Shown here one piece after another: positions 26,657-35,692 of a stretch of DNA of 64,000 nt (positions within the stretch are counted from its first letter, which is position 1; the number at the start of each line of letters is the position of its first letter). The position numbers and the translations under genes were made by a program. Below the pieces are notes generated by a model. It was given only the letters and a program-made list of their open reading frames with translations. It had not been told where the DNA came from and ran no database searches. Source of the DNA: Planctellipticum variicoloris (GTDB lineage Bacteria > Planctomycetota > Planctomycetia > Planctomycetales > Planctomycetaceae); assembly GCF_030622045.1 (NCBI RefSeq), contig NZ_CP130886.1, positions 2,307,557 to 2,371,556 of the forward strand. The letters are read 5' to 3'.

Positions 26657-27925
26657 ATGCATACTCGCCGACAATTCCTGGGAGCAATGGGAGCCGGGCT
26701 GTCACTGGGATCTCTCTCCTTCGCGGCCGATCCGACTCCGGCGAAGAAACGCCTGGCGGTCGTCACGACCGAATGGCGGAACCGATCCCACGCCTGGCAC
26801 ATGGCCGAACGGTTCCTCGTCGGCTATCCGACGCAGGGCAAGTGGCATCACCCGCCATTCGACGTCGTCGCAGCCTACGTCGACCAGCAGCCCGAAAACG
26901 ACCTCAGCCGATTGCGCTCGAAGGAATTCGGATTCCCGATCTATCCGACCGTCGCCGAGGCGATCCGTTGCGGCGGCGACACGCTGGCCGTCGACGCCGT
27001 GCTGATCATCGGCGAACACGGCAACTATCCTGACAACGAATACGGCCAGAAGAAATATCCGCGGTACGAGTTCTTCAAGCAGGTGACCGACGTCTTCCGC
27101 AGGGACGGCCGGACGACGCCGGTCTTCAATGACAAGCATCTGTCGTGGAAATGGGACTGGGCCAAAGAGATGGTCGACATCTCGCGCGAGCTGAACTTCG
27201 GCTTCGCCGCCGGATCGTCCCTCCCCGGCACATGGCGGATGCCGTCGATTGACATGCCCTACGAGGCCGAGGTCGAAGAAATCCTCTGCCTGGCGATCGG
27301 CGGCCTCGACAGCTACGACTTCCACGCCCTCGAAGTGATCCAGTGCATGGCCGAACGTCGGCGCGGCGGAGAGACCGGCGTCGTGGCCGTGCAGGGCCTG
27401 CGCGGGGATGCCGTCTGGCAGGCGATGGCAGCCGGAAACTGGCAGGGGGGCGGCTGGGATCCGGCACTGTTCGAAGCCTGCCTCTGTCGCACGCAGACTC
27501 TGGGCCAGCCGGAGACCTTCAGCCATCGGCATCCGACGCCGGAACAGATCCGCGAATGGGTCAAAGACCCGATTGCCTATCGCATCGAGTATGCCGATGG
27601 CCTGAAGGCGACGATGCTGCTCATGAACGGTCTGGTCGGCGACTTCACGTTTGCCGCGAGAATCAAGGGCCGGGCCGAGCCCCTCTCGACGCTGTTCTAC
27701 CTCCCCCAGACGCCAAACGTGACCTACTCCGCCGAACTGATGGCCAAGGCGGAAGCGACGTTCCTGACCGGCAAAGCTCCGTGCCCGATTGAACGAACGC
27801 TGCTGACGACGGGCCTGGTCGAAGCAGGAGTCCGTTCGATCGGCACCGGACAGAAACGGCTGGAAACGCCGCACCTGGCGGTCCGTTATCAGGCCCCGCG
27901 GGAGTCGCTGTTTCTGCGGAGCTAA
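26657..27925 (+). CDS. Tat-exported conserved hypothetical protein
   Basis: 422 residues; GGAGGA lies 3 bp before the ATG. Residues 1-~23 form a Tat signal (HTRRQFLGAMGAGLSLGSL). The mature protein opens with KRLAVVTTEWRNRSHAWHMAERF, and has VDAVLIIGEHGNYPDNEYGQKKYPRYEFF near 115-140, VFNDKHLSWKW near 155 and SSLPGTWRMPSIDMPYEAEV near 185. The pattern of an open alpha/beta domain and an Asp/His-rich middle resembles a conserved exported family seen in planctomycetes and Acidobacteria, without known reaction. No heme, no metal motif I can assign. It stands alone, with palindromic repeats on both sides (copies 2 and 3). Confidence 0.85.
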   Translation: MHTRRQFLGAMGAGLSLGSLSFAADPTPAKKRLAVVTTEWRNRSHAWHMAERFLVGYPTQGKWHHPPFDVVAAYVDQQPENDLSRLRSKEFGFPIYPTVAEAIRCGGDTLAVDAVLIIGEHGNYPDNEYGQKKYPRYEFFKQVTDVFRRDGRTTPVFNDKHLSWKWDWAKEMVDISRELNFGFAAGSSLPGTWRMPSIDMPYEAEVEEILCLAIGGLDSYDFHALEVIQCMAERRRGGETGVVAVQGLRGDAVWQAMAAGNWQGGGWDPALFEACLCRTQTLGQPETFSHRHPTPEQIREWVKDPIAYRIEYADGLKATMLLMNGLVGDFTFAARIKGRAEPLSTLFYLPQTPNVTYSAELMAKAEATFLTGKAPCPIERTLLTTGLVEAGVRSIGTGQKRLETPHLAVRYQAPRESLFLRS

Positions 27926-27936
27926 GGGTCATCACC

Positions 27937-28029
27937 GGGTGGCCGGGGCTGGACCGAAGGGAAGCCCCGGTCTGGATTCCAACGGCGCCGGACCGGGGCA
28001 TCGCGAAGACGCTACTGTCCCGGCCACCC
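27937..28029. repeat. Dispersed cloverleaf-like palindromic repeat, copy 3 (inverted)
   Basis: 93 bp, oriented opposite to copies 1, 2 and 5: the TTCCCTTCGGTCC-type hairpin comes first as GGACCGAAGGGAA. Outer arms GGGTGGCCGGGGC and GTCCCGGCCACCC. It starts 12 bp after the stop of the gene at 26657. Confidence 0.82.
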
Positions 28030-28160
28030 GCTAACAATCTGATAGATCTCCGATTTGGAACTTGATGTTTGGTGTTTGGAACTTTTTAGAATTTAGAATT
28101 TCGAGTTTCGGATTGGAGCTTGGCGTTTGGAGCTTTGCTCCAGCCAATTCCACGTGACAG
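28030..28160. repeat. AT-rich slipped-word tract
   Basis: A short run of degenerate copies of TTTGGAACTT, TTTGGTGTTTGG and AATTTAGAATTTCGAG. No gene. It lies between repeat copy 3 and a DUF1501 gene. Confidence 0.45.
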
Positions 28161-28244
28161 CCGATGATTCATCAGTTATTCTTGATGGGTCTGGTCGGGG
28201 CGGGAATTCCCGACGGTTCGTTCGTTGTCCGCAGGGCCGATCCG

Positions 28245-29708
28245 ATGCATTCACCGCAGCGCTGGCAGCATCCGCGGATTTCCCGTCGCACCGCCGTGCA
28301 GGCCGGGGCTGTTGGACTACTTGGGTTGGGGATGAATCATCTGCAGCCGTTGAGGGCGGCAAATCGGTCGGGGACTGCGGCACGAGCCCGTTCGTGCATC
28401 TATATCTTTCTCTCGGGCGGGCTCTCCCAGCACGAGAGCTTCGATCCCAAGCCGGAAGCCCCGCTCGAAATCCGCGGCGAGTTTCAGCCGATCGACACGG
28501 CTTCGCCGGGACTGCAGATCTGCGAGCACTTGCCGGGCCTGTCGCAGCGCAGCCGGCACTGGTCGGTCCTCCGGTCGCTGTCGCATCCGACCAACGACCA
28601 CACCGCCGGTCACTATTACATGCTCACCGGCCGAAGCATCCCGTCCCCCGGCTTCCGCGGCGACCGCATGCCCCGCTCGTCCGACTGGCCGTCGATTGCC
28701 TCAGTTGCCGGCGATGCCGTCCGGCATCAGCAGGCGAACAATCTGCCGCCCGCGGTCGTGCTGCCCGAGAAACTGGTCCACTGGTCCGGCGGAACGATCC
28801 CCGGAGCCTTTGGCGGCTTGATGGGACAGCATCGCGATCCGTTCTTTATCGAAGCCTCCCCGTACGGCGATCCCTTCTGGCGCGGGGCCTACCCCGAATA
28901 CACGTTTCCGAACGAGACCAGGAAGCCGCCCAAGCATTCGGACGACCGCGTCTTCGAGGCCCCCAATATCAAGCTCTCGCCCGGCCTGAGTCTGAGTCGG
29001 CTCAACGGTCGGACAGAACTGCTTCGCGAACTCGACCGCCAGCGGGCCGAACTGGAGCGCTCGGCGACGATGCAGCAATACGACAACCACCGCGAATCGG
29101 CGGTGTCGCTCCTCTCCGCGGAGTCGGTCCGCAAGGCGTTCGACGTCACGCGGGCCGACGAGGAGACGCAGATCCGTTACGGCCGGAACAGCTTTGGATG
29201 GTCGCTGCTGATGGCCTATCGGCTCGTCGAAGCCGGCGTGAGTCTGGTGCAGGTGAACCTTGGCAACAACGAAACCTGGGATAACCACGGCGAGATCTTC
29301 CACCGGCTGCGTGACCGGCTCCTGCCGCCGACCGATCGCGCCCTGTGCGCTCTGATGGACGATCTCGAAGTCAACGGGCTCCTCGACAGCACGCTGATCG
29401 TGATGGGGAGCGAGTTCGGCCGGACGCCCAAGCTTTCGACGCTGGCCGATTCGTACGTCGGAGCAGGACGCGACCACTGGGGGGCCGTGCAGAGCGTTTT
29501 CTTCGCCGGCGGCGGCGTGATCGGCGGACAGGCGATCGGCTCGTCGGACGCGGTCGGCGCCTACCCGGCGAGCAACCTGCAGAAGCCGGAGAACATGGCC
29601 GCAACGATCTACCAGTCGCTGGGGATTCCCGACACGGCCGTGTGGCACGACGAGGTCAATCGGCCGCATCCGATTTACCACGGGGCCCCGATCGCGGGGT
29701 TGATGTAG
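28245..29708 (+). CDS. DUF1501 domain protein, Tat-exported (orphan)
   Basis: 487 residues from the ATG at 28245 (MHSPQRWQH); the frame is open from 28164 but the Tat signal (ISRRTAVQAGAVGLLGLG) is then far from the N-terminus. DUF1501 blocks: YIFLSGGLSQHESFDPKPEAP, SLSHPTNDHTAGHYYMLTG, LVQVNLGNNETWDNHG, VMGSEFGRTPKLSTLA and GRDHWGAVQSVFFAGGG. There is no PSD1 partner. Compared with the copy at 24942, the first motif has Leu-Ser-Gln-His in place of Pro-Ser-Gln-Leu. Probably exported and acting on an envelope or environmental polymer; reaction unknown. A degenerate palindromic repeat follows its stop. Confidence 0.9.
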   Translation: MHSPQRWQHPRISRRTAVQAGAVGLLGLGMNHLQPLRAANRSGTAARARSCIYIFLSGGLSQHESFDPKPEAPLEIRGEFQPIDTASPGLQICEHLPGLSQRSRHWSVLRSLSHPTNDHTAGHYYMLTGRSIPSPGFRGDRMPRSSDWPSIASVAGDAVRHQQANNLPPAVVLPEKLVHWSGGTIPGAFGGLMGQHRDPFFIEASPYGDPFWRGAYPEYTFPNETRKPPKHSDDRVFEAPNIKLSPGLSLSRLNGRTELLRELDRQRAELERSATMQQYDNHRESAVSLLSAESVRKAFDVTRADEETQIRYGRNSFGWSLLMAYRLVEAGVSLVQVNLGNNETWDNHGEIFHRLRDRLLPPTDRALCALMDDLEVNGLLDSTLIVMGSEFGRTPKLSTLADSYVGAGRDHWGAVQSVFFAGGGVIGGQAIGSSDAVGAYPASNLQKPENMAATIYQSLGIPDTAVWHDEVNRPHPIYHGAPIAGLM

Positions 29709-29730
29709 CTCGTGGTCATGGCGCGAATGG

Positions 29731-29875
29731 CCCGGACTGGACTGAAGGGGAGCCCCGGTCTTCGAGTTGACACGCACAGACCGGGGCATCGCGATGACGC
29801 TCCTGCCCCGGCGGGGTGGCCGGGGCTGGACCGCAGGGAAGCCCCGGTCTGGATTCCAAGGGCCCCGGCCATCCG
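29731..29875. repeat. Compound cloverleaf-like repeat, copy 4 (degenerate)
   Basis: One degraded copy (29731-29813) followed directly by a partial second one (29814-29875), both in the orientation of copy 3. The recurring words GGACTGAAGGGGAGCCCCGG and GGACCGCAGGGAAGCCCCGG mark the hairpin. It sits between the convergent DUF1501 and HD-GYP-like genes. Confidence 0.7.
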
Positions 29876-29930
29876 GCGATGCGCGCTGAATGTGCACGGC
29901 GATCAGCCGACGGCACCTCTCGTCCGACGA

Positions 29931-31226
29931 TCAATTTCGGAGCCGGCGGTCATCGACGATTTCGTTGGTGAACGGTCCCGGAATCGGCTTGGCGATGGTC
30001 AAGTCGGAGTCCTTGAGGTCCACGACAGCCTCTTCGCCCGTCTCCGCCATCTGGCGACCCCGAGCGTCCAGGACACGTCGGACGATCGGTTGGAAGGGGA
30101 GGTCGTCATTGAGGCGGAGGACGGTGGCAACCGACCCGTCGCTCAGGACGACATAGCTGCCGATTGGATAGATGCCGATACAACGCACCAGACCGCGAAT
30201 GACATCCGGATCCTGCTTCCTGGCTTCGGCCTGCTGCAGCAGTGAAACCATTGCGGCATATCCCAGCATCGGCGGGCGGTCGGGACGCGGGGCCGTCATC
30301 GCCGCATACGCGTCGGCCGCGTGGACAATCCGGGCCATCGGATGGATCGACTTCGTCGTGCGTCCGCGGGGATACCCCGAGCCGTCGGGTTTCTCGTGGA
30401 CCTGATAGGTGATGATGGAGACGATCTTCGGCAGCGAGTTCATCTGCTCGATGAGGTGCGCCGTGTGGATCGAATGCTTCTGGATGTCGAGCATTTCTCC
30501 AGGAGACAGGCAGCGCCGGGCATCCAGCAGGTGTTGCGGAATCTTCGCCATTCCCAGATCGGCGAGCATGCCGGCGATCCCGATCAGGCGGACGTTGTCC
30601 GCATCGAAACCCATTTTGATCCCCACGGCCATCCCGAGCGTGGCCATCTTTGTCGAATGCTCGGCCAGCGACCGTTTGCCGGTTGCAGAGAACGTGGTGC
30701 TGATGGTTGAGGCAAAGTCGGCAACGAGGGATTTCAAGGAACCGTCCGTTCCCCGGCTCACCTTCTCGCCTCCGCTGACTGCACCTCCAGCGGCGATTCG
30801 ATTCATCATCGATTCGACGGCCGCCGCATTGTGCTGGTGGAGCGCCGCAGCCTGCGCCTGATGTTCGCTGCAGTAGTCGGACTTCCCGTGCCAGACGACC
30901 TCGTCCGCGACGGACGGGCCGCGATTGCGGACGCGCAGACCGTTATTCTGGACAAACTCATCGATTTGACGATTCAGAGCCGTTTCCAGCATCCGGAGCT
31001 GCTGCTCCTCGCGCTCCGGAAGACCATCGTTTCCGGTGAGTCGTTGAGCGTCGACGGCGTTCAGCAGCACCTCGAAAATGCCACGCGCGCGGAGCTTGTC
31101 CAGAAAGTTTTCCGTCATCATCAGGCCCGCGGCAAGCAGCAGCGTGCCATCCTGGGAATAGACGGGATACTCAAGGTTTTCGTTCAGGCGGAGCGCATTG
31201 AGCGGGACCGAGACGGCGCTGGCCAT
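29931..31226 (-). CDS. HD-GYP-like protein lacking the HD diad
   Basis: 431 residues from the ATG at 31226 (MASAVSVPLNALRL). The N-terminal ~110 residues have a start like PilZ/DUF3391-type regions (YPVYSQDGTLLLAAG). The C-terminal half follows the HD-GYP cyclic-di-GMP phosphodiesterase pattern: EHSTKMATLGMAVGIKMG, LSPGEMLDIQKHSIHTAHLI, VHEKPDGSGYPRG and HAADAYAAMTAPRPDRP. At the HD site the sequence reads LADLGMAKIP (residue ~222) where active enzymes have LHDIGK, and the usual HHE is VHE. Two metal ligands are thus gone, so hydrolysis is unlikely; it may bind the nucleotide or a partner. Cytoplasmic, single gene. Target unknown. Confidence 0.82.
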   Translation of the reverse strand: MASAVSVPLNALRLNENLEYPVYSQDGTLLLAAGLMMTENFLDKLRARGIFEVLLNAVDAQRLTGNDGLPEREEQQLRMLETALNRQIDEFVQNNGLRVRNRGPSVADEVVWHGKSDYCSEHQAQAAALHQHNAAAVESMMNRIAAGGAVSGGEKVSRGTDGSLKSLVADFASTISTTFSATGKRSLAEHSTKMATLGMAVGIKMGFDADNVRLIGIAGMLADLGMAKIPQHLLDARRCLSPGEMLDIQKHSIHTAHLIEQMNSLPKIVSIITYQVHEKPDGSGYPRGRTTKSIHPMARIVHAADAYAAMTAPRPDRPPMLGYAAMVSLLQQAEARKQDPDVIRGLVRCIGIYPIGSYVVLSDGSVATVLRLNDDLPFQPIVRRVLDARGRQMAETGEEAVVDLKDSDLTIAKPIPGPFTNEIVDDRRLRN

Positions 31227-31645
31227 TGCGTTTTCCTGGATTCCGTGAAACTGTCGACCAATCGACACTCTTGCGGTGCTTCGAAATTCGTTTCTCCAAA
31301 GAATCTTGATCGGCGGTTCTGGGATGGAGACTTAGACGAGAGTTCAGTGCAAATCTGGATGCGACATGCAGACAAAACGCCTGTGTCGATCGCGCAAGAT
31401 TCTCTGGACGGATAACAGCGAATCTTATCCGCACCCGCGCAGATTGTGATGTTGTGTGCAGGGCGATGGGCGCTGGAGTGTCAGGCAGAAGTCTTTTGTG
31501 CGAAAGTACCTGCGGCCGTGGAGCGACCGTTGCGGGACAACGGCCGATTGGGATCGAGTTCGCAGAAACGTGACATGGCGAAAGCTCGTCAGGTTTTCAC
31601 ACGGCGATATCGGAATCAAGCAATTTCTTCCGCTTCCGACATCGA
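31227..31645. other. Intergenic region, no gene seen
   Basis: 419 bp upstream of the HD-GYP-like gene and downstream of the SGNH hydrolase gene, both on the minus strand. It should carry the promoter of the former. I see no hairpin, repeat or coding pattern in it. Confidence 0.5.
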
Positions 31646-32770
31646 TTACCTCGCCGAGTCCATCCGACTCATCAGCCACGCATGCAGCGAAGCGGCCACC
31701 TGCTGATACCCCGTCGCATTCGGATGCACGCCATTGTTGTCCGGGTAGCCGCCGACTGGATCGAGATTGAGTTCCGTCGGCACCACGAAAACCCCGTCGG
31801 TTTCCCGACCGCCGAACTGCTGGAGCTGTCGCTGGACGAGCCGGTGCTGGATCCGCTTCCAGCCCCAGCGGGTGTACTTTCCTTTGTAATTGGCCTCGAA
31901 GCCCGATTCGCGGGCGTTTGGCGGCGTCGTCAGGCAGACCGCCAGCTCGGCCCTGGGCGCCGCCTCGTGAAACGCCTTCAGCAGCGTCTCGGCCTGGGCG
32001 AAGACCTGATCGATCCGCTGATCCATCGCGGCCGGGTCGTTCGGGTTGGCTCCGAAACAGTCGTTGATTCCGAGCAGAAACGTCACCACATCCGGCGTCT
32101 TGCCGCCGCAGGAGTCGCGGAAGTAGCGGGGCACATCGAGCTTCGGCTGATCGTCTTCCAGAAAGACAAACGGGCTGCTGTGTTTGCGCTGGGCGGGATC
32201 GGGGTTTGGCTCGTAGTGTTTGACGAAACGCTCCCACGTCCAGCCGCCATAGCCTTCGTGAGCGACTCCCGGCTGCGCGCTGGCCGGGCGATGCGTGCCG
32301 AGCATGGTCCAGGCGGGCATCCCCGATTCTGAGAGCCGGCGGGCAAGGTCGTTCGGATAGATCGTCGCATGCGTCAGGCTGTCGCCGACGATCAGCAGCG
32401 TCAGATGGCGTCCCGCCCCCGCGGTGACCGGGGCGACGCGCCACGTCATCGACTGTTCGGCGAGCTTCCGATCGCCGTCGAAGACGACGACCTTCCAGGC
32501 GTGGTCGCCGACGTCGGTCGCTGCAGGCGTAACAGTCCAGCGGCCGGCTTCCGCGGTTCCGAGATCGCTGCTGACGACGAACCGGAGTTGCTCCGGATGC
32601 TGCGTCAGGACGATGTTGTCGAAGTAGACGTTCATCTCGGCCCCGGCGACGGCATAGCCGACGGGTGGCAGCGTGAGCCGAATGTCCGCTACGGAGTCCT
32701 CGGCGCGGACCCGCAGAGGATGTCCCAGCAAACTGACCATGACCACTGTGAGCGAGAACAGCCGGAGCAT
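31646..32770 (-). CDS. Exported SGNH/GDSL hydrolase
   Basis: 374 residues from the ATG at 32770 (MLRLFSLTVVMVSLLG), chosen because it puts the signal peptide (cleavage near VRAED) at the N-terminus. An N-terminal beta domain (~25-125) is followed by an SGNH fold: block I LLIVGDSLTHATIY with the nucleophile Ser, block III FLLGINDCFG with the Asn, and block V NNGVHPNATGYQQVA with the His. In block V the residue three before the His is Asn rather than the usual Asp. Family members are esterases or acetylesterases on glycans. The gene is divergent from the P-type ATPase gene across a 188-bp gap with a ten-G run. Periplasmic. Confidence 0.88.
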   Translation of the reverse strand: MLRLFSLTVVMVSLLGHPLRVRAEDSVADIRLTLPPVGYAVAGAEMNVYFDNIVLTQHPEQLRFVVSSDLGTAEAGRWTVTPAATDVGDHAWKVVVFDGDRKLAEQSMTWRVAPVTAGAGRHLTLLIVGDSLTHATIYPNDLARRLSESGMPAWTMLGTHRPASAQPGVAHEGYGGWTWERFVKHYEPNPDPAQRKHSSPFVFLEDDQPKLDVPRYFRDSCGGKTPDVVTFLLGINDCFGANPNDPAAMDQRIDQVFAQAETLLKAFHEAAPRAELAVCLTTPPNARESGFEANYKGKYTRWGWKRIQHRLVQRQLQQFGGRETDGVFVVPTELNLDPVGGYPDNNGVHPNATGYQQVAASLHAWLMSRMDSAR

Positions 32771-32854
32771 GCGGTTTTCCAAGGGAGGGACGGGTGACAG
32801 ACTTTCGCGGAGTATTCGACAGTCCGATCCTGCTGTCAATCACCAGCTTTTTAA

Positions 32855-32864
32855 GGGGGGGGGG
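32855..32864 (+). repeat. Poly-G tract, ten G
   Basis: A run of ten G in the divergent promoter region between the SGNH hydrolase and the P-type ATPase. Such runs can change length by strand slippage. Confidence 0.7.
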
Positions 32865-32958
32865 CGGTTGCAGTCCGCTCGGGGACGCGTGAGACTGCAG
32901 CTTCCGGATTATGCACACAAGAATGCGACATGAGTCGGAGCGATCAAAGGTGCGAACC

Positions 32959-35682
32959 GTGAGCGAGACACAGGCCTGGGAGACGATGCCGGCGGCCGAC
33001 GTGCTGCGAGGGCTGTCGGTCGACGGCGAGCGGGGCCTGACCGGGGACGAAGTTGTCCGTCGTCGGGAACGCTGGGGGGCGAATTCGCTCGCCGAGGAGC
33101 CGCCGGTCCCCATGTGGCGACGGTTGCTGAACCAGTTTAGAGAACTGGTGATCTGGATTCTGATCTTCGCGGCGGTCATTTCGGGCGTGATGGGCGAATG
33201 GGCCGATACGGCGGCCATTCTGGCGATCGTGCTGGTCAACGGAGTGATCGGCTTTCTGCAGGAAGAAAAGGCGGGTCGAGCGCTCGCCGCCCTGCAGAAA
33301 ATGTCGTCGCCGACGGCCAAAGTCTTGCGTGATGGAACGCTGCAGTCCGTCCCGGCCTCGGAACTGGTCCCCGGAGACCGGATCGAGCTCGAAGCGGGCG
33401 ACAACGTCCCCGCCGACGCGCGGCTGTTGACGGCTTTTGCCCTGCGCGTTCAGGAAGCCTCTCTGACCGGGGAATCGGTCCCGGTCGACAAGGACGCGGG
33501 CGTTGCGCTGCCCGCCGGGACTTCGCTCGGCGATCGCAGAAACATGCTCTATCTGGGAACGGTGACCGCGGCCGGCAAAGCCAGCGCGGTCGTGACATCG
33601 ACGGGAATGCAGACCGAACTGGGGCGCATTGCGGGGCTGCTGCAGCAGTCGGAGCGGGAGCCGACGCCGCTCCAGCGGCGGCTCGCCGAGCTGGGAAAAG
33701 TCCTGGTCGTCGTCTGCCTGGCGATCGTGGTCGTCATCTTCGCGATGGAGCTGTGGCGCGGCGGAAAGTGGTTCGAAGTGCTGCTGGTTTCGGTCAGCCT
33801 GGCGGTCGCGGCCGTCCCCGAGGGCCTGCCCGCCGTGGTGACGCTGGCGCTGGCGCTGGGGCTGCAGCGGATGGTGAAACGGAATGCGCTGGTCCGCAAG
33901 CTGCCGAGCGTCGAGACGCTTGGCTCGGTAACCGTGATCTGCTCGGACAAAACGGGGACGCTGACCCGCAACGAGATGACCGTGCGGGAGATTCTCGCGG
34001 GTAGTGACCGGTACGACGTGACCGGAGCGGGTTATGCGCCGCACGGCCAGTTTCTGAAGCAGTCCGGCGGCGAAGCAGGTCCGGCTGTGCCACCGTCACG
34101 GGAACCGGGGCTGCTGCAACTGCTCACGACTGCGTCGCTCTGCAACAACGCCACCCTCAATCCTCGCGGCGATGGCGAGAACTGGCAGGTGATCGGCGAT
34201 CCAACCGAAGGCGCACTCATCGTCGCAGCGATGAAGGCGGGCCTTGAGGCCCGCGCACGATCCAGGCATGTTCTCTACGAGATTCCGTTCGATTCCGAGC
34301 GGAAGGCGATGTCGGTGGTGGTACGCGGCGACGGCGGTGCGCCGGTAATGCACACCAAGGGCGCCCCGGAAGTCATCCTGGGGCTGAGCATCGCCGAACT
34401 GGTGGACGGCCAGGTCCGGCCCCTGACCGAAGCCCGCCGGGCGGCGATCATGCAGTGGAACTCTGAACTGGCGTCCCGAGCCTTGCGGGTGCTGGCCATG
34501 GCATACCGTGAACATCCGGAGCGACCCGACACGGACTACGACGAACGAGATCTTATCTTTGCGGGCATGGTGGGGATGATCGACCCGCCGCGGGACGAGG
34601 TCCGCGACGCGGTTCGACGGAGCCGGACGGCGGGCATCCGTCCGGTGATGATTACCGGCGACCATCCCGAAACGGCCCAGGCGATCGCCCGCGAGCTGCA
34701 TATCGCCGACGAGGGGGATCGCGTCCTGACGGGACGGGATCTGGATCAGTTGTCGGACGAAGAACTCTCGAACGAGGTCGAGCACATTGCCGTGTACGCG
34801 CGCGTCTCCGCCGAGCACAAGCTGCGCGTCGTGAAGGCGTGGAAGGGGCGGGGACAGATCGTCGCCATGACGGGGGACGGCGTGAACGATGCCCCGGCGG
34901 TCCGGGCGGCGGACATCGGGATTGCGATGGGGATCACCGGCACCGATGTCACCAAGGAGGCGTCGGACATGGTCCTCATGGACGACAACTTCACGTCGAT
35001 CGTCAATGCCGTCGAAGAAGGCCGCGGCATCTTTGACAACATTCAGAAGGTGGTGCATTACCTGCTGTCGTGCAATGCGGGCGAAGTGCTGCTGATGTTC
35101 TTCGCCGCCCTGATCGGCTGGCCGATGCCGCTGCTGGCGATTCAGATCCTGTGGATCAACCTCGTGACGGACGGGCTGCCGGCATTGGCGCTCGCAATGG
35201 AGCCGCCTGACCGCGACATCATGCAGCGTCCGCCCCGCCCGCCGCGCGAGGGCGTGCTGACGCGCGAACGGGGCTGGCTGATCCTGTTTCATGGAACCCT
35301 GATCGCCACCGTCGCGGCGATCGGGTTCTGGTGGGTCTATCGGGGCGACAAGACAAATCTCGAAAACATCGCCCACGCCCAGGTGGTGACGTTCTGCATC
35401 ACGGCGTTTTCGCAGCTCTTCTTCGCGATCGGCTGCCGCAGTCAGCGGCATACCATGCCGGAAATCGGTCCGTTCTCGAATCCACAACTGTTCGGCGCGA
35501 TCGTCGTCTCGGGACTGTTGCAGCTCACGGCCGTGACCGTGCCGTTTGTCCGTCCGGTCTTCGAAGTCGACACGCATCTCACCTGGGAATGGCTGGTGAT
35601 TCTCGGCCTCTCGCTGGTCCCGGTGACTGTGATTGAAGTCGCCAAACTGATCCAGGCCGCCCTGCGACGTCGTCCGGTTTAG
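32959..35682 (+). CDS. P-type cation-transporting ATPase, Ca2+ type
   Basis: 907 residues from a GTG at 32959 with AAAGG 8 bp upstream; an in-frame ATG at 32911 would add 16 residues without conservation. It pumps cations across the inner membrane using ATP. Visible: N-terminal cation ATPase domain, TM1-2 near LVIWILIFAAVISGV, actuator TGESVP, TM4 PEGLPAVVTLALALG, phosphorylation site CSDKTGTLTRNEM, nucleotide-binding KGAPE, hinge TGDGVNDAPA and TM6 NLVTDGLPALALAMEP. PEGLP and N-x3-D in TM6 match Ca2+ pumps (SERCA/PMCA-like) rather than heavy-metal pumps. Ten bp separate it from the sulfatase gene, so they may share a transcript; sulfatases often need Ca2+. Confidence 0.92.
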   Translation: MSETQAWETMPAADVLRGLSVDGERGLTGDEVVRRRERWGANSLAEEPPVPMWRRLLNQFRELVIWILIFAAVISGVMGEWADTAAILAIVLVNGVIGFLQEEKAGRALAALQKMSSPTAKVLRDGTLQSVPASELVPGDRIELEAGDNVPADARLLTAFALRVQEASLTGESVPVDKDAGVALPAGTSLGDRRNMLYLGTVTAAGKASAVVTSTGMQTELGRIAGLLQQSEREPTPLQRRLAELGKVLVVVCLAIVVVIFAMELWRGGKWFEVLLVSVSLAVAAVPEGLPAVVTLALALGLQRMVKRNALVRKLPSVETLGSVTVICSDKTGTLTRNEMTVREILAGSDRYDVTGAGYAPHGQFLKQSGGEAGPAVPPSREPGLLQLLTTASLCNNATLNPRGDGENWQVIGDPTEGALIVAAMKAGLEARARSRHVLYEIPFDSERKAMSVVVRGDGGAPVMHTKGAPEVILGLSIAELVDGQVRPLTEARRAAIMQWNSELASRALRVLAMAYREHPERPDTDYDERDLIFAGMVGMIDPPRDEVRDAVRRSRTAGIRPVMITGDHPETAQAIARELHIADEGDRVLTGRDLDQLSDEELSNEVEHIAVYARVSAEHKLRVVKAWKGRGQIVAMTGDGVNDAPAVRAADIGIAMGITGTDVTKEASDMVLMDDNFTSIVNAVEEGRGIFDNIQKVVHYLLSCNAGEVLLMFFAALIGWPMPLLAIQILWINLVTDGLPALALAMEPPDRDIMQRPPRPPREGVLTRERGWLILFHGTLIATVAAIGFWWVYRGDKTNLENIAHAQVVTFCITAFSQLFFAIGCRSQRHTMPEIGPFSNPQLFGAIVVSGLLQLTAVTVPFVRPVFEVDTHLTWEWLVILGLSLVPVTVIEVAKLIQAALRRRPV

Positions 35683-35692
35683 GAGTCTGCCG

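Noticed and set aside
31425-33404. A 659-codon open frame on the minus strand
   Set aside because: It crosses the SGNH gene in another frame and the 5' part of the ATPase gene; no family pattern; shadow of GC-rich coding DNA.
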